From: Larkinella knui
GTDB lineage: Bacteria; Bacteroidota; Bacteroidia; Cytophagales; Spirosomataceae
Assembly: GCF_003858645.1 (NCBI RefSeq)
Contig: NZ_RQJP01000005.1
Span: forward strand, 62,001 to 126,000
Direction: 5' to 3'
DNA length: 64,000 nucleotides
Shown here one piece after another: positions 44,485 to 53,768 of the stretch; positions within the stretch are counted from its first letter, which is position 1; the number at the start of each line of letters is the position of its first letter. The notes below the pieces were generated by a model that saw nothing but the letters and a program-made list of their open reading frames with translations, was not told the origin of the DNA and made no database searches. The position numbers and the translations under genes were made by a program.

Positions 44485-45927
44485 ATGAAACAAACCAGTA
44501 CACTTTTCTATTCGCTGCTCAATGTCGTTGCCCTGCTCTTATTTGGTTTCGCCTTACTGCCGCTGCTGATTCTTTCTTTTTATAACCATCCGTCCGCGGT
44601 CGATGACTATTGTTTCGCCGATACCGCCGTTCATTATGGCGTCTGGCAGGCTCAAAAATTGTATTACGATGGCTGGTCGGGGCGCTATTTTTCTAACTTA
44701 ATCGTTCATTCGAGTCCGCTGGTGTGGCGATGGTACGGTGCTTACCGGTTTTTGCCGGCCCTGTTTGCCCTGGCCTGGATCGGAGCTTTGTATACGATGA
44801 TCAGCGAATTGGTGCCAACGGTTTCCGCCCGAATGCGCTGGGTAGCGGTCGGCCTGCTATTTTTCCTGTATGTTTTGATGTTGCCCAGCCCGGTCGAAGG
44901 TTTTTTCTGGCTGGCCGCGGTGGCGTGTTATACCGTCCCGACCATTCTGTCTTTTTACCTGATTGCCGTCATACTTCGTTGGTATACCATTCAGAAACAA
45001 CCTTTAAAGGCTCTGACCGCCATTTGGGCGGCTTTTCTGGTCTTTGCAATCGTTGGCTCGAGTGAAACAAGCCTGGTCTGGATGATCCTGTTTCTGGGCG
45101 GACTGCTGGCTTATCAACTGCTTTTCCAACGACGAATCGACGTGTTTCTCCTGGGTTTATTACTCATGGCGTTTTTTTCAGGCTGGCTGTTGTTCCGCGC
45201 GCCGGGAAATGCCATTCGCATGGGAGGGAATCCGAACGGGGGCGATTTGCTGTTTTCGACTCGTTCGGCTTTCGAGTATCTGGCCAAAGAGATGGTCGGC
45301 TGGTTTGTTAAAACACCGGTATTGATACTGGGCGTCCTGTGGCTTCCACTGGCTCAGCGGCTGGCCAATTCCAGCCATCCAACCCGGCGTCTTTTTACGA
45401 TCCATCCCCTGCTGGCCCTGATTGCCTGGATCGGGCTATTGGGTGCTTTAATTTTTCCGTCGTATTACGGCATTGGCGTTGGCCCCGCTCCCCGCGTGAT
45501 GAACGTCGTGTACACCTTTTTTCTGCTGGGCTGGTTTTATAATCTAACCGTTTTGGTCGTGTTCTCCAACCGCTGGAACGGATTGGGAAGCGGTTGGGGA
45601 GCAATTCCACTCGCCTTAATAGCCGGTATTGCCGCCGTTTGGGTTGCCTATAGTGTTTACAAAAGTGTTCCGTTGCATCAGATTTATGGTGATTTAGTAT
45701 CAGGCCGGGCGGCTGCTTACGACCGTGAAATGACCGATCGGCAAAAGGTTTTAAACGATCCAACGCTCACAACCGTCCGTTTGCCGGTTTTAAGAGCCAT
45801 GCCCCCCAGTATATTCATTGGTGACATCCATCCGTCTGATATGAAGCACTGGTGGAACCGCTGTCAGGCTGGGTATTATGGAAAAAAAGTAGTTATTTTG
45901 GACTCGTTAACGGCGAAAAAGCCGTAA
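44485..45927 (+). CDS. Polytopic membrane protein, DUF6056/GT-C-like
   Basis: A 480-residue protein from ATG 44485 with about 11-12 hydrophobic segments. After the first segment comes PSAVDDYCFADTAVHYG and KLYYDGWSGRYFSNLIV: the acidic pair in the first luminal loop and the W-x-GR-F motif are features of the DUF6056 family and of GT-C glycosyltransferases. The C-terminal soluble tail (about 385-480) probably faces the periplasm. It ends 5 bp before a GT2 gene, and both are followed by a similar membrane protein, so a role in moving sugars from a lipid carrier to a cell-surface glycan is plausible. Enzyme activity is not shown. Confidence 0.75.
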   Translation: MKQTSTLFYSLLNVVALLLFGFALLPLLILSFYNHPSAVDDYCFADTAVHYGVWQAQKLYYDGWSGRYFSNLIVHSSPLVWRWYGAYRFLPALFALAWIGALYTMISELVPTVSARMRWVAVGLLFFLYVLMLPSPVEGFFWLAAVACYTVPTILSFYLIAVILRWYTIQKQPLKALTAIWAAFLVFAIVGSSETSLVWMILFLGGLLAYQLLFQRRIDVFLLGLLLMAFFSGWLLFRAPGNAIRMGGNPNGGDLLFSTRSAFEYLAKEMVGWFVKTPVLILGVLWLPLAQRLANSSHPTRRLFTIHPLLALIAWIGLLGALIFPSYYGIGVGPAPRVMNVVYTFFLLGWFYNLTVLVVFSNRWNGLGSGWGAIPLALIAGIAAVWVAYSVYKSVPLHQIYGDLVSGRAAAYDREMTDRQKVLNDPTLTTVRLPVLRAMPPSIFIGDIHPSDMKHWWNRCQAGYYGKKVVILDSLTAKKP

Positions 45928-45932
45928 TATCC

Positions 45933-46670
45933 ATGTCCACCGTTTGCATTATCATTCCCTGTTATAATGAAGCCAGCCGGCTGCCCACCGACGCGTTTCT
46001 GAACTTCCAGCAGCTCCATCCGAACATCCGGTTTTGTTTCGTCGATGACGGCAGCCAGGATCAAACGCTGGCTGTACTGACCCAGTTTGTGCAGCGCAAT
46101 CCGGCACAAATGGACGTCATTCATCTGAAAAAAAACCAGGGCAAAGCTGCGGGCGTACGGGCTGGAATGCTACAAAATCAGCAAACATCCGTCGATTATT
46201 TAGGGTACTTCGACGCCGATCTGGCCACTCCGCTGGAAGCGATAAATGATCTGGTTGCTTATCTGGACCAAAATCAGGAGCGGGATATGGTCATGGGCTC
46301 CCGGATTCAATACCTGGGCACCACCATTCGACGGAACATCCAGCGGCATTACATCGGTCGAGTTATTGCTACGTTTATCAGCCTTATTTTAAAACTGCCG
46401 CTGTATGACTCCCAATGTGGCGCCAAGCTCTTCCGGCGGGCTGTTATTCCGGCGGCTTTTACTGAACCTTTCATCAGTCCCTGGCTCTTTGACGTCGAGA
46501 TTGTGGCCCGCCTGATCCGGCAGTTTGGCCGGGATAAGGTAACCGACAAAATCGCCGAAATGCCCCTGAAAGAATGGACCGAACAGAGCGATTCCCGCGT
46601 CAAATTATCGTACATGTTCCGTATGCCGATCGAGTTATACAAAATCTACCGAACTTATAAAAGCGTCTGA
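45933..46670 (+). CDS. GT2 glycosyltransferase, dolichyl/undecaprenyl-phosphate glucosyltransferase-like
   Basis: A 245-residue family 2 glycosyltransferase starting 5 bp after the previous stop (ATG 45933, MSTVCIIIPCYNEASRL). Motifs: nucleotide-binding CFVDDGSQDQTL, KKNQGKAAGVRAGML, catalytic DXD as YFDADLATPLEAI, and YDSQCGAKLFRR. This set is typical of ALG5-like enzymes that load a sugar onto a polyprenyl phosphate at the inner face of the membrane. No membrane helix is present. The adjacent GT-C-like proteins are natural acceptors of such lipid-linked sugars. Confidence 0.87.
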   Translation: MSTVCIIIPCYNEASRLPTDAFLNFQQLHPNIRFCFVDDGSQDQTLAVLTQFVQRNPAQMDVIHLKKNQGKAAGVRAGMLQNQQTSVDYLGYFDADLATPLEAINDLVAYLDQNQERDMVMGSRIQYLGTTIRRNIQRHYIGRVIATFISLILKLPLYDSQCGAKLFRRAVIPAAFTEPFISPWLFDVEIVARLIRQFGRDKVTDKIAEMPLKEWTEQSDSRVKLSYMFRMPIELYKIYRTYKSV

Positions 46671-46721
46671 TTCCTAACCGCTTTCCCTGCTTATTGAACG
46701 CATTATTTAGATTCACATCGT

Positions 46722-48443
46722 ATGGTTACCGTACCGGCAGGCTACTCTAAAACAACAAAATGGAGGTGGATCTGGCGCCTTTCGCCCGTGCTGATGGCGA
46801 TACCAATCGTCTGTTTTGCTCTTTTTGTGTTTATTTATTCCGTCAATATTCCCTGGTTCGATGATCTGGAAGCTTTTGTTGGCTTTTTGCTGACGTACCT
46901 GCGGGCGGACACACTCACCGAAAAATGGGCGGAATTGCTGCGACCGAATAATGAACACCGGATTCTGTTTGCCAAACTGACCACCGTTAGCCTCTATTCC
47001 CTGACGGGTACACTCAATTTCCGCTGGTTGATCGGCGTGGCCTTCCTGTGTCTGCTGGGAATGGTGGCGGTTCTCTACCGTGTTTTTCGCCGGTCGGCGT
47101 TGCCAGCCCTGTACTTCCTGCCGGTTTTGCTCATTTTATTACAACCCCAATATTACGGAACCAGCGTCTGGGCCATTACGGCTCTTCAGCACGAAGCGGT
47201 ATTGTTTTTTATGCTGACGGCTTTGTATTGGCTGGCCTCCGGCACGGGCGGACGGTTCGGTTTGGCCATCCTGATTCAACTACTGGCTTCATTCTCAATG
47301 GGCAACGGCTTATTCGGTTGGATCGCCGGTGGAGCCATACTGGTTGCCCAAAGGCAATACGCCAGGCTGGGGATTTGGATCGGCATCAGCGTGGGGGCTA
47401 TTCTTTTTTATTTTCACGATTACGCCAGTCCGCAGGGCAACGAAAGTAGCCTGTCCTTTTTGCTTCACAATCCGCATATCGTTTTTTTAGGCTTCTTCAC
47501 GTTCATTGGCGGTTTGTTCGACTTTTTTCCGGATGCTCCCATTTTCCGGCGGAGCATTTTGCCAACCCTTTTTGGCTTTATAGTCGGTGCCGGTGTTTTT
47601 GTGGTTCTGAAACCGATGGTTCTTACGTTCCTGCGGACCAGCCCGCAGCCGCGCTCCTCAACTTTTTCCCGGCAACAGTATTTCTTCATCGGAGCCTACG
47701 CCCTGCTTTTTGTCAATGCGGCCGTAGTTGCCATCCTGCGCCCGCGTTTTGGGTACGATGTGATGTTAGTCAGCAACTACATGATTTATCCGGCCTTGCT
47801 GGTTAGCCTTTTGTATTTGTCGCTGCTTAACCAGACCCGCTCCGGGGTGGGTCAATTCCGGTGGCTTCAGATCGGAGTGATCTTTGGCGGAATGATCTGG
47901 GCGGTATCGTATGGGCGGTTTTGGCCGCGCGTGGCCCAGAAAAACCAGGCTTTGCAGGCGCAGGCCTTTAACCAGAAATACAACGGAATCGGGCTGGGAG
48001 CAACGCTCGGGACGCCTTTTGCCAGACTGGCCAAAGACATGATGGACCAAGCGGTTCGGACGGGGATATACCAGTATCCAACGGCTTTTTATTCGCCTTT
48101 CGAAAGCCAGTTTCGCACAGCGCCCGTCAATCCGGACCCCTCACTGAAAATAACCGTCACCGAATTTCCGGATCATTACCTAATCCAAAGCCCGGACTGG
48201 TATCTGCCCGCCGAAACCCGGCGCATTTGCCTGGTGGCCCGGTCCGATCAGCAAACCTATTTGTTTCCGTCCAATGCGCCATTCGTCTGGAGTCGGTTCT
48301 ACGCAAACCGGCAGAATGTGATCGGCATTCAGGCGTCGGTACTCAAAAACGCGTTGCCACCGGGAACCTATCGGTTGGGTTTTGTGGCCGCTCCCGCCGA
48401 AACGCCCGTACGGTTTTCAGATCAGAAATTGAGCATTCAGTAA
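46722..48443 (+). CDS. Large polytopic membrane protein, GT-C-like
   Basis: A 573-residue protein with about ten hydrophobic segments (first at about 23-42). The first external loop has NIPWFDDLEAFVGF with a DD pair followed by RPNNEHRILFAKLT, a layout like GT-C enzymes and the DUF6056-like neighbour at 44485. The C-terminal 140 residues form a soluble beta-rich domain (TVTEFPDHYLIQSPDWYLPAE; PPGTYRLGFVAAPAET). Function not recognised; it probably works on the same lipid-linked glycan as its neighbours. Confidence 0.68.
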   Translation: MVTVPAGYSKTTKWRWIWRLSPVLMAIPIVCFALFVFIYSVNIPWFDDLEAFVGFLLTYLRADTLTEKWAELLRPNNEHRILFAKLTTVSLYSLTGTLNFRWLIGVAFLCLLGMVAVLYRVFRRSALPALYFLPVLLILLQPQYYGTSVWAITALQHEAVLFFMLTALYWLASGTGGRFGLAILIQLLASFSMGNGLFGWIAGGAILVAQRQYARLGIWIGISVGAILFYFHDYASPQGNESSLSFLLHNPHIVFLGFFTFIGGLFDFFPDAPIFRRSILPTLFGFIVGAGVFVVLKPMVLTFLRTSPQPRSSTFSRQQYFFIGAYALLFVNAAVVAILRPRFGYDVMLVSNYMIYPALLVSLLYLSLLNQTRSGVGQFRWLQIGVIFGGMIWAVSYGRFWPRVAQKNQALQAQAFNQKYNGIGLGATLGTPFARLAKDMMDQAVRTGIYQYPTAFYSPFESQFRTAPVNPDPSLKITVTEFPDHYLIQSPDWYLPAETRRICLVARSDQQTYLFPSNAPFVWSRFYANRQNVIGIQASVLKNALPPGTYRLGFVAAPAETPVRFSDQKLSIQ

Positions 48444-48559
48444 GATTTTTGCCAGCTAACCTGCTCAAAATTTAGATCGGAGAGCCGTTTAATAAAAGGG
48501 GATGAATCGTCTGCCAAATAAATAATGTAATTTTACGGCCTGCTTATGAACCAATATCA

Positions 48560-49513
48560 GTGACCTTGTCCGAACCACAAATTTCTATCGTCGCACCGCT
48601 TTACAACGAACGGGAATCGTTTCCACACCTCGTTTCACGGCTTAATGCCTTAATGGACAGCTCGTCGCTCGCCATTGAAGTCGTGTTGATCGACGACGGC
48701 AGTCGCGACAATACGGCGCAACTGATGCAACAGCTGGCGTTGACCGACGACCGCTATCACTGCGTTTTTCTGGCCCGGAACTACGGCCACCAGATTGCTC
48801 TGACGGCCGGTATGGCAGCCGCAAAGGCAACGGAAGCCCTGTTTATCATCGACGGCGACCTCCAGGACCCCCCCGAATTGCTGGACGAATTCTACGCCAA
48901 ATTTCAGGAAGGGTACGATGTTGTTTATGCCGTGCGGAAGAAGCGGAAAGAAGGCGTTTTCAAGAAGATGGCCTATTTTCTGTTCTACCGCTTCATGAAA
49001 TCCATTTCCTACGTCGATATTCCGCTCGATAGCGGTGATTTTTCGCTCATCAGCCGCCGGGTTACCAACGTGCTGAACCAGATGCCCGAAGAAAGCCGCT
49101 TCATTCGCGGGATGCGCAGCTGGATCGGTTTCAAGCAAATCGGTGTGGAATACGAGCGCGATGCCCGCGTGGCCGGAGAAGCAAAATATACGTTTAAAAT
49201 GCTCCGCCGGCTGGCCTATAACGGTATTTTCAATTTCAGCGAATTCCCCATCAAATTCGTGACCAACCTGGGCATGATTTCCATCGGGATTGCGGTTTTG
49301 TATTTTATTCAGACACTCATCAAAAAATATTTCTTCGGTGGTGTACCGCAAGGATTTACGGCATTGCTGTTTACCATCATTCTTTTCGGCGGTATTCAGT
49401 TGATCGGTTTGGGATTAATCGGCGAATATGTGCTGCGGATTTTCTTCCAGAGCAAAGGCCGCCCCCTGTACATCGTCCGGGAAATCATCCGAAAGAAAGA
49501 ACGACAAGTTTGA
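48560..49513 (+). CDS. GT2 glycosyltransferase with C-terminal membrane helices (GtrB/ArnC-like)
   Basis: A 317-residue enzyme starting with GTG at 48560. Motifs: ISIVAPLYNERESFPHL, VVLIDDGSRDNTAQL, FIIDGDLQDPPELLDEF (DXD) and RGMRSWIGFKQIGVEYERD. Two hydrophobic segments near the C terminus (KFVTNLGMISIGIAVLYFIQ; LLFTIILFGGIQLIGLGLIGEYV) anchor it. This subgroup transfers glucose or aminoarabinose to undecaprenyl phosphate, or modifies O-antigen. It belongs to the block from 44485 to 52646. Confidence 0.88.
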   Translation: MTLSEPQISIVAPLYNERESFPHLVSRLNALMDSSSLAIEVVLIDDGSRDNTAQLMQQLALTDDRYHCVFLARNYGHQIALTAGMAAAKATEALFIIDGDLQDPPELLDEFYAKFQEGYDVVYAVRKKRKEGVFKKMAYFLFYRFMKSISYVDIPLDSGDFSLISRRVTNVLNQMPEESRFIRGMRSWIGFKQIGVEYERDARVAGEAKYTFKMLRRLAYNGIFNFSEFPIKFVTNLGMISIGIAVLYFIQTLIKKYFFGGVPQGFTALLFTIILFGGIQLIGLGLIGEYVLRIFFQSKGRPLYIVREIIRKKERQV

Positions 49514-49522
49514 TCATGGATA

Positions 49523-49588
49523 TAAGACAAGAGAGAAGAGATACTAAACTCCTGATCTTTTGTCTCTTGTCTCTACTCTAACGTCTTA
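49523..49588. repeat. Inverted repeat of the AGACAAGAGA family
   Basis: TAAGACAAGAGAGAAGAGA at the left pairs imperfectly with TCTCTTGTCTCTACTCTA at the right, just before the MBOAT gene. It is related to 33845-33905. It may act as an RNA structure or be a mobile intergenic element. Confidence 0.6.
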
Positions 49589-51088
49589 ATGTTATTTAAT
49601 TCGCTCCAGTTTTTATTGTTTTTTATCGTCGTAACGCTGGCCTACTACAGTCTGCCGTGGCGCGGACGGTGGGTATTGTTGCTGTTGGCCAGTTGTTATT
49701 TCTACATGGTCTTCAAGCCGACGTACATCCTGATTCTGTTTCTGACCATCGTTATTGACTATTACGCCGGTATTTGGCTGGAGCGCACCAAACCCGGTTC
49801 TTCCCGAAAATGGCTGCTGATCATCAGTCTGATTTCCAACATCGGTATTCTGGCGTTTTTTAAATATTTTGGATTTTTCACGGATAGCGTCGTCTGGCTA
49901 CTCGACCAGCTCAACCTAGATGGCCCGGCCCAGCTCGTCAACCGGAAAGCCATCAGTTTGCTCAATAAAGTGCTGACGCTGTTCGGTCAGCCAAATACCA
50001 CCTCGTTCAGCATTGTCGATTCAATTTTGCCCATTGGGCTGTCATTCCACACTTTTCAGGCCATGAGCTACACCATCGAGGTGTACCGGGGCAATCAGAA
50101 AGCGGAGCGCCATTTCGGGATTTATGCGCTGTATGTGATGTTTTATCCGCAACTGGTGGCCGGTCCCATCGAACGTCCGCAGAATGTTCTGCACCAGTTT
50201 CATACGCATTTTCATTTCAGCTTCGAGAATTTGAAAGCCGGTCTGATGCAAATGGCGTTCGGTTTTTTCAAAAAGGTGGTCATTGCCGACCGGATGGCGG
50301 AACTTGTCAGCCATGCCTACAACAACCCCACGCAACAAAACGGCCTGACGCTGCTGGTGGCCACGCTGGCCTTTACGATCCAGATTTACTGCGATTTTTC
50401 GGGCTACTCTGACATCGCCATCGGAGCCGCCCGAACGATGGGGTTCACCTTGATGGAAAACTTCAAAACACCGTATTTTTCCCGCTCGATCACCGAATTC
50501 TGGCGACGCTGGCACATTTCCCTTTCCACCTGGTTTCGTGATTATCTCTACATCCCGCTGGGCGGCAACCGCGTTAGTCCGTCACGGCGGTATTTGAACG
50601 TTTTTATCGTGTTTCTGGTCAGCGGTTTATGGCATGGAGCCAGTTGGAATTACATCATCTGGGGTGGGTTGCACGGCGCTTACCAACTCCTGGCGGGCTG
50701 GCGCGACAAGGCATTCAATCAGTTGGGCATCAAATTGCCGGAAGAAAACAAGGCCTATCAACTGCTGCAACTTATTTTAACCTTTGTGCTGGTCATGCTG
50801 ACGTGGGTGTTCTTCCGCAACCACAAAGCGCCGGTCGGCAATGCCTTTCACATTCTGGGCAAAATCGTTTTCTCGCCCTTCGACGGGCCACTCAGTACGC
50901 CTTTCAATGCCACCGAACTCTGGTTTTGTGTAGCATTGGTGGCGGTTTTATTCCTGAAAGAGAAGTTTTACCTGACGATTCCGACCCGCAATACCGGCCT
51001 GTTCTTCGTTCTGTTTCCGCTCATTTGTTTTCTGTCGTACCTGTTTGGCGTTTTCACCTCGAACCAGTTTATCTATTTTCAGTTTTAA
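49589..51088 (+). CDS. MBOAT-family O-acyltransferase (AlgI-like)
   Basis: A 499-residue polytopic protein. Conserved MBOAT/AlgI features: LPIGLSFHTFQAMSYTIEVYRG, FYPQLVAGPIERP, FCDFSGYSDIAIG-type segment as YCDFSGYSDIAIGAAR, FWRRWHISLSTWFRDYLYIPLGG, and the catalytic His in SGLWHGASWNYI. AlgI-like proteins carry acyl groups (mostly acetyl) across the inner membrane and pass them to periplasmic transferases. The next gene encodes a secreted SGNH hydrolase, the fold of such transferases (AlgJ/AlgX), which makes this a likely acylation pair. Confidence 0.92.
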   Translation: MLFNSLQFLLFFIVVTLAYYSLPWRGRWVLLLLASCYFYMVFKPTYILILFLTIVIDYYAGIWLERTKPGSSRKWLLIISLISNIGILAFFKYFGFFTDSVVWLLDQLNLDGPAQLVNRKAISLLNKVLTLFGQPNTTSFSIVDSILPIGLSFHTFQAMSYTIEVYRGNQKAERHFGIYALYVMFYPQLVAGPIERPQNVLHQFHTHFHFSFENLKAGLMQMAFGFFKKVVIADRMAELVSHAYNNPTQQNGLTLLVATLAFTIQIYCDFSGYSDIAIGAARTMGFTLMENFKTPYFSRSITEFWRRWHISLSTWFRDYLYIPLGGNRVSPSRRYLNVFIVFLVSGLWHGASWNYIIWGGLHGAYQLLAGWRDKAFNQLGIKLPEENKAYQLLQLILTFVLVMLTWVFFRNHKAPVGNAFHILGKIVFSPFDGPLSTPFNATELWFCVALVAVLFLKEKFYLTIPTRNTGLFFVLFPLICFLSYLFGVFTSNQFIYFQF

Positions 51089-51170
51089 ATCGATCCCTGA
51101 AAACGGGGGCATTTCATAAGTAAGATCAGCCGCTTGGCGACTTTCAAGCCCAGACGTATTGCTTATTGAA

Positions 51171-52646
51171 ATGAAGGAAAACCGACTGAAAAGCCTCTCT
51201 GCTTTCTTTTTACTCCTGTTATGTTTCGTTTGGGCTTCTGCCGCAAACCGCGTATTGGCCCAGGAACCCCGTTTCGAGTCGGAGATTAACGCCTATGAAA
51301 CCAAGTCGGTTAATGATCCACCAGTTCCCGGCTCGACGTTCTTCGTCGGCAGCTCCACCTGGCGGCTTTGGGCCCCAACGCTGGAGCAGGATTTTAGCAA
51401 ATTCAGTCCCGTCAACCGGGGCTTCGGCGGAGCCACCATTCCGGATGTGGTGCGGGTGATGGACCGGATCATTCTGCCACACCGCCCCGCTCGCGTCGTT
51501 TTTTCCTGTGGCGGCAACGATCTGGCGGGTGGCGACGATCCCGAAACCGTGGTCAAAAACTTCAAAACGTTTCTGGCCCGGCTTTGGCAATCAAACCCGC
51601 TGGCGGAAGTGTATTTCGTCGCAAACCGGCATTCACCGGCCCGGCAAAAATTCCGAAAACAGGGCGACCGGTTTAACCATCAAATCAAAAAACTGGCTGG
51701 CCAGCTGGACGGACTGTACTACATCGATGTCGTTCCGCTGACGGATGGCAAAGACCGGGATCAACTTTTTATGCCCGACGGTTTGCACCTGAACCGGGAA
51801 GGCCAGCAGCGTTGGATACCGGTTATTACCGCGGCTTTGGAAGAATGGGATCGGCTGCGAACGAAGCCAACGCTTGCTGATTTGTACCAAAAACGGGTTG
51901 CTGCGGGCATTTTTACGGCGTCCGGCATCGTTAACTTCCCGGCTCGGAAACTAACCATTGTTTTCATTGGCAACAGCATTACGGCCGGGGCCGGATTGAA
52001 AAACCGGCAGACCGACGCGCCACCGGTTTTGGCTATGGCGTATTTGAAACAACAGGCGGGAATCGATCAGGTCGCGTTTTCGAATCAGGGTGTGGGCGGT
52101 TTTACCACCGTCGATTTTCTGCCTGCGACCAACAAAGCGTTTGGAAAAGTGATACAGGCGGCCGATGTATTCAAGAATGACCCGACGAGTCAGCTGGTGT
52201 TTTCTATCATTCTGGGCACAAATGACAGCGCCATGCAAGGCCCCAACGGCGCACCGGTTTCGCCGGAATCCTACCGCGCCAACCTGAAAACCATTGCCGA
52301 TAGCTTACTGTCGGCCTATCCCGGTTGCAAGCTGGTTTTCCACCGACCGATCTGGTACAGCCCAACCACCTACAACCGTTCGAAGTATTTACAGGAGGGC
52401 CTGGATCGCTTGCAGACGTATTTTCCGGAAATCGATGCGCTGATTACGTCGTATACAACAACCCATCCAGGGCAGGTAAAGCTCGGTGATATGCAGGGTT
52501 TCAACTACTTCAAAACGCATTACCTGACCGACTTTCAACATGAAACCGGTCAGCAGGGGACATTTTTTCTGCATCCCAACGAAAAAGGAGCGGCTACTTT
52601 GGGCGTATTTTGGGGAGAAGCGATTCGGAAAGCGGTAAACGAGTAA
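51171..52646 (+). CDS. Secreted protein with two tandem SGNH/GDSL hydrolase domains
   Basis: A 491-residue exported protein from ATG 51171 (signal KSLSAFFLLLLCFVWASAANRVLAQ). Two SGNH domains follow. Domain 1 (about 35-240): FFVGSSTWRLW, NRGFGGATI, CGGNDLAGG and the Asp/His pair MPDGLHLN. Domain 2 (about 260-490): FIGNSITAGAG, NQGVGGFTT, ILGTNDS and FFLHPNEKGA. Both hold the block I Ser, II Gly, III Asn and V His, so both may be active. The usual acetyl-esterase proteins have one domain. Adjacent MBOAT gene suggests acetyl transfer to, or removal from, a surface polysaccharide. Domain boundaries are estimates. Confidence 0.83.
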   Translation: MKENRLKSLSAFFLLLLCFVWASAANRVLAQEPRFESEINAYETKSVNDPPVPGSTFFVGSSTWRLWAPTLEQDFSKFSPVNRGFGGATIPDVVRVMDRIILPHRPARVVFSCGGNDLAGGDDPETVVKNFKTFLARLWQSNPLAEVYFVANRHSPARQKFRKQGDRFNHQIKKLAGQLDGLYYIDVVPLTDGKDRDQLFMPDGLHLNREGQQRWIPVITAALEEWDRLRTKPTLADLYQKRVAAGIFTASGIVNFPARKLTIVFIGNSITAGAGLKNRQTDAPPVLAMAYLKQQAGIDQVAFSNQGVGGFTTVDFLPATNKAFGKVIQAADVFKNDPTSQLVFSIILGTNDSAMQGPNGAPVSPESYRANLKTIADSLLSAYPGCKLVFHRPIWYSPTTYNRSKYLQEGLDRLQTYFPEIDALITSYTTTHPGQVKLGDMQGFNYFKTHYLTDFQHETGQQGTFFLHPNEKGAATLGVFWGEAIRKAVNE

Positions 52647-52731
52647 GCTGGATTGTACCAGCACGGGTTAAGCATTAGAAAGCGGCATCCGGGCGACCAT
52701 TCCGGTTGCTTCATAAGTCGTAAACAAGCCC

Positions 52732-53313
52732 ATGGCGGAAGAATGGATCTCGACCGTAGCGCAAAGGCTCACTCCAATCGGCACGTTCAGCCCTGAGCAG
52801 GTTCGAATGGTGGCCCATCGCGTGCATCGCCGGTTCGTAGACAAAGATACCATTCTGCTGGCCGCAGGAACCATTTGCCAGACAATTTATTGTAGCCTGG
52901 AAGGTGCTTTCTACCAGGTCAGCAACAACGGCGAGGAGCCGGTAATCATTGATTTGCACCTGCCCGGGCAGTGGTTTTTTAATCACCAAAGTTTTGTTAC
53001 CCAGACGCCTTCCGCCTACACCATCCAGGCTTATTCGGATGGTATTGTGCTCGAATTGACGATTCAGGTGATTCATGAACTCATCGCGCTGTCACCGGTA
53101 TTTCTGCAATTGGGCAGCCTGCTCAATCAGGGCACGGATCGGATTCGTTTCTTCGATCAAAATCTGACACCGGTTCAGAAATATCAATATGTGCTTGATT
53201 ATCAACCCCAGCTGCTGCACCGGTTTCCGCTGAAAATGATTGCGGCTTATCTGAAAATGACGCCCGAAACGCTGAGTCGGGTCAGGGAGCGACTGGCGCG
53301 GGGCCTTTCTTGA
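52732..53313 (+). CDS. Crp/Fnr-family transcriptional regulator
   Basis: A 193-residue regulator: an N-terminal cyclic-nucleotide-like beta barrel (about 30-120; IIDLHLPGQWFFNHQSF) and a C-terminal helix-turn-helix (about 155-193; FPLKMIAAYLKMTPETLSRVRERL). No cysteine cluster for an Fe-S centre is present, and cNMP-binding residues are incomplete, so the ligand is unknown. It starts 85 bp after the SGNH gene and is followed by two VOC genes in the same direction, which it may control. Confidence 0.85.
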   Translation: MAEEWISTVAQRLTPIGTFSPEQVRMVAHRVHRRFVDKDTILLAAGTICQTIYCSLEGAFYQVSNNGEEPVIIDLHLPGQWFFNHQSFVTQTPSAYTIQAYSDGIVLELTIQVIHELIALSPVFLQLGSLLNQGTDRIRFFDQNLTPVQKYQYVLDYQPQLLHRFPLKMIAAYLKMTPETLSRVRERLARGLS

Positions 53314-53378
53314 TTTGAATCAAGTGTAAAATCAAACCCGGTTTCTTAAGTTTGCCTCATCGATACTCTACCGATCCA

Positions 53379-53768
53379 ATGCTGACCGCCATTCACCCCA
53401 AATTACCGATGCGAAACAAGCGCGTCACCAAAGACTTTTACCTGAACCAACTGGGCTTTCAGGAAGTTGGGCAGACCGATTTTCCAGACTACCTGATGGT
53501 ACGGAGAGACGCGGTCGAAATTCATTTTTTTGCGTTCCGCGACCTCGATCCCGCCGAAAACTACGGCCAGGTCTATATCCGAACGGATGCCATTGATTCC
53601 TTATACCAGTCGCTGCTGGATCGAAACGTGAGCATCCATCCGGCGGGGCCTTTACAGGCAAAAGCGTGGGGACAAAAGGAATTTTCGGTGTTAGACCCTG
53701 ATACGAATCTCCTCACCTTCGGGCAGCCTTCTGACTCTACCGTAAACCCAACACCACGACTGCCATGA
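53379..53768 (+). CDS. VOC-family (glyoxalase/bleomycin resistance-like) protein
   Basis: A 129-residue protein from ATG 53379 (MLTAIHPKLPMRNKRVTKDFY). It shows the paired beta-alpha-beta modules of the vicinal-oxygen-chelate fold; candidate metal ligands are the His in AIHPKL or EIHFFAF and the Glu in WGQKEFSVLDPDTNLL. Role could be resistance to a bleomycin-like compound or an unassigned lyase. It overlaps the next VOC gene by 4 bp (ATGA). Confidence 0.8.
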   Translation: MLTAIHPKLPMRNKRVTKDFYLNQLGFQEVGQTDFPDYLMVRRDAVEIHFFAFRDLDPAENYGQVYIRTDAIDSLYQSLLDRNVSIHPAGPLQAKAWGQKEFSVLDPDTNLLTFGQPSDSTVNPTPRLP

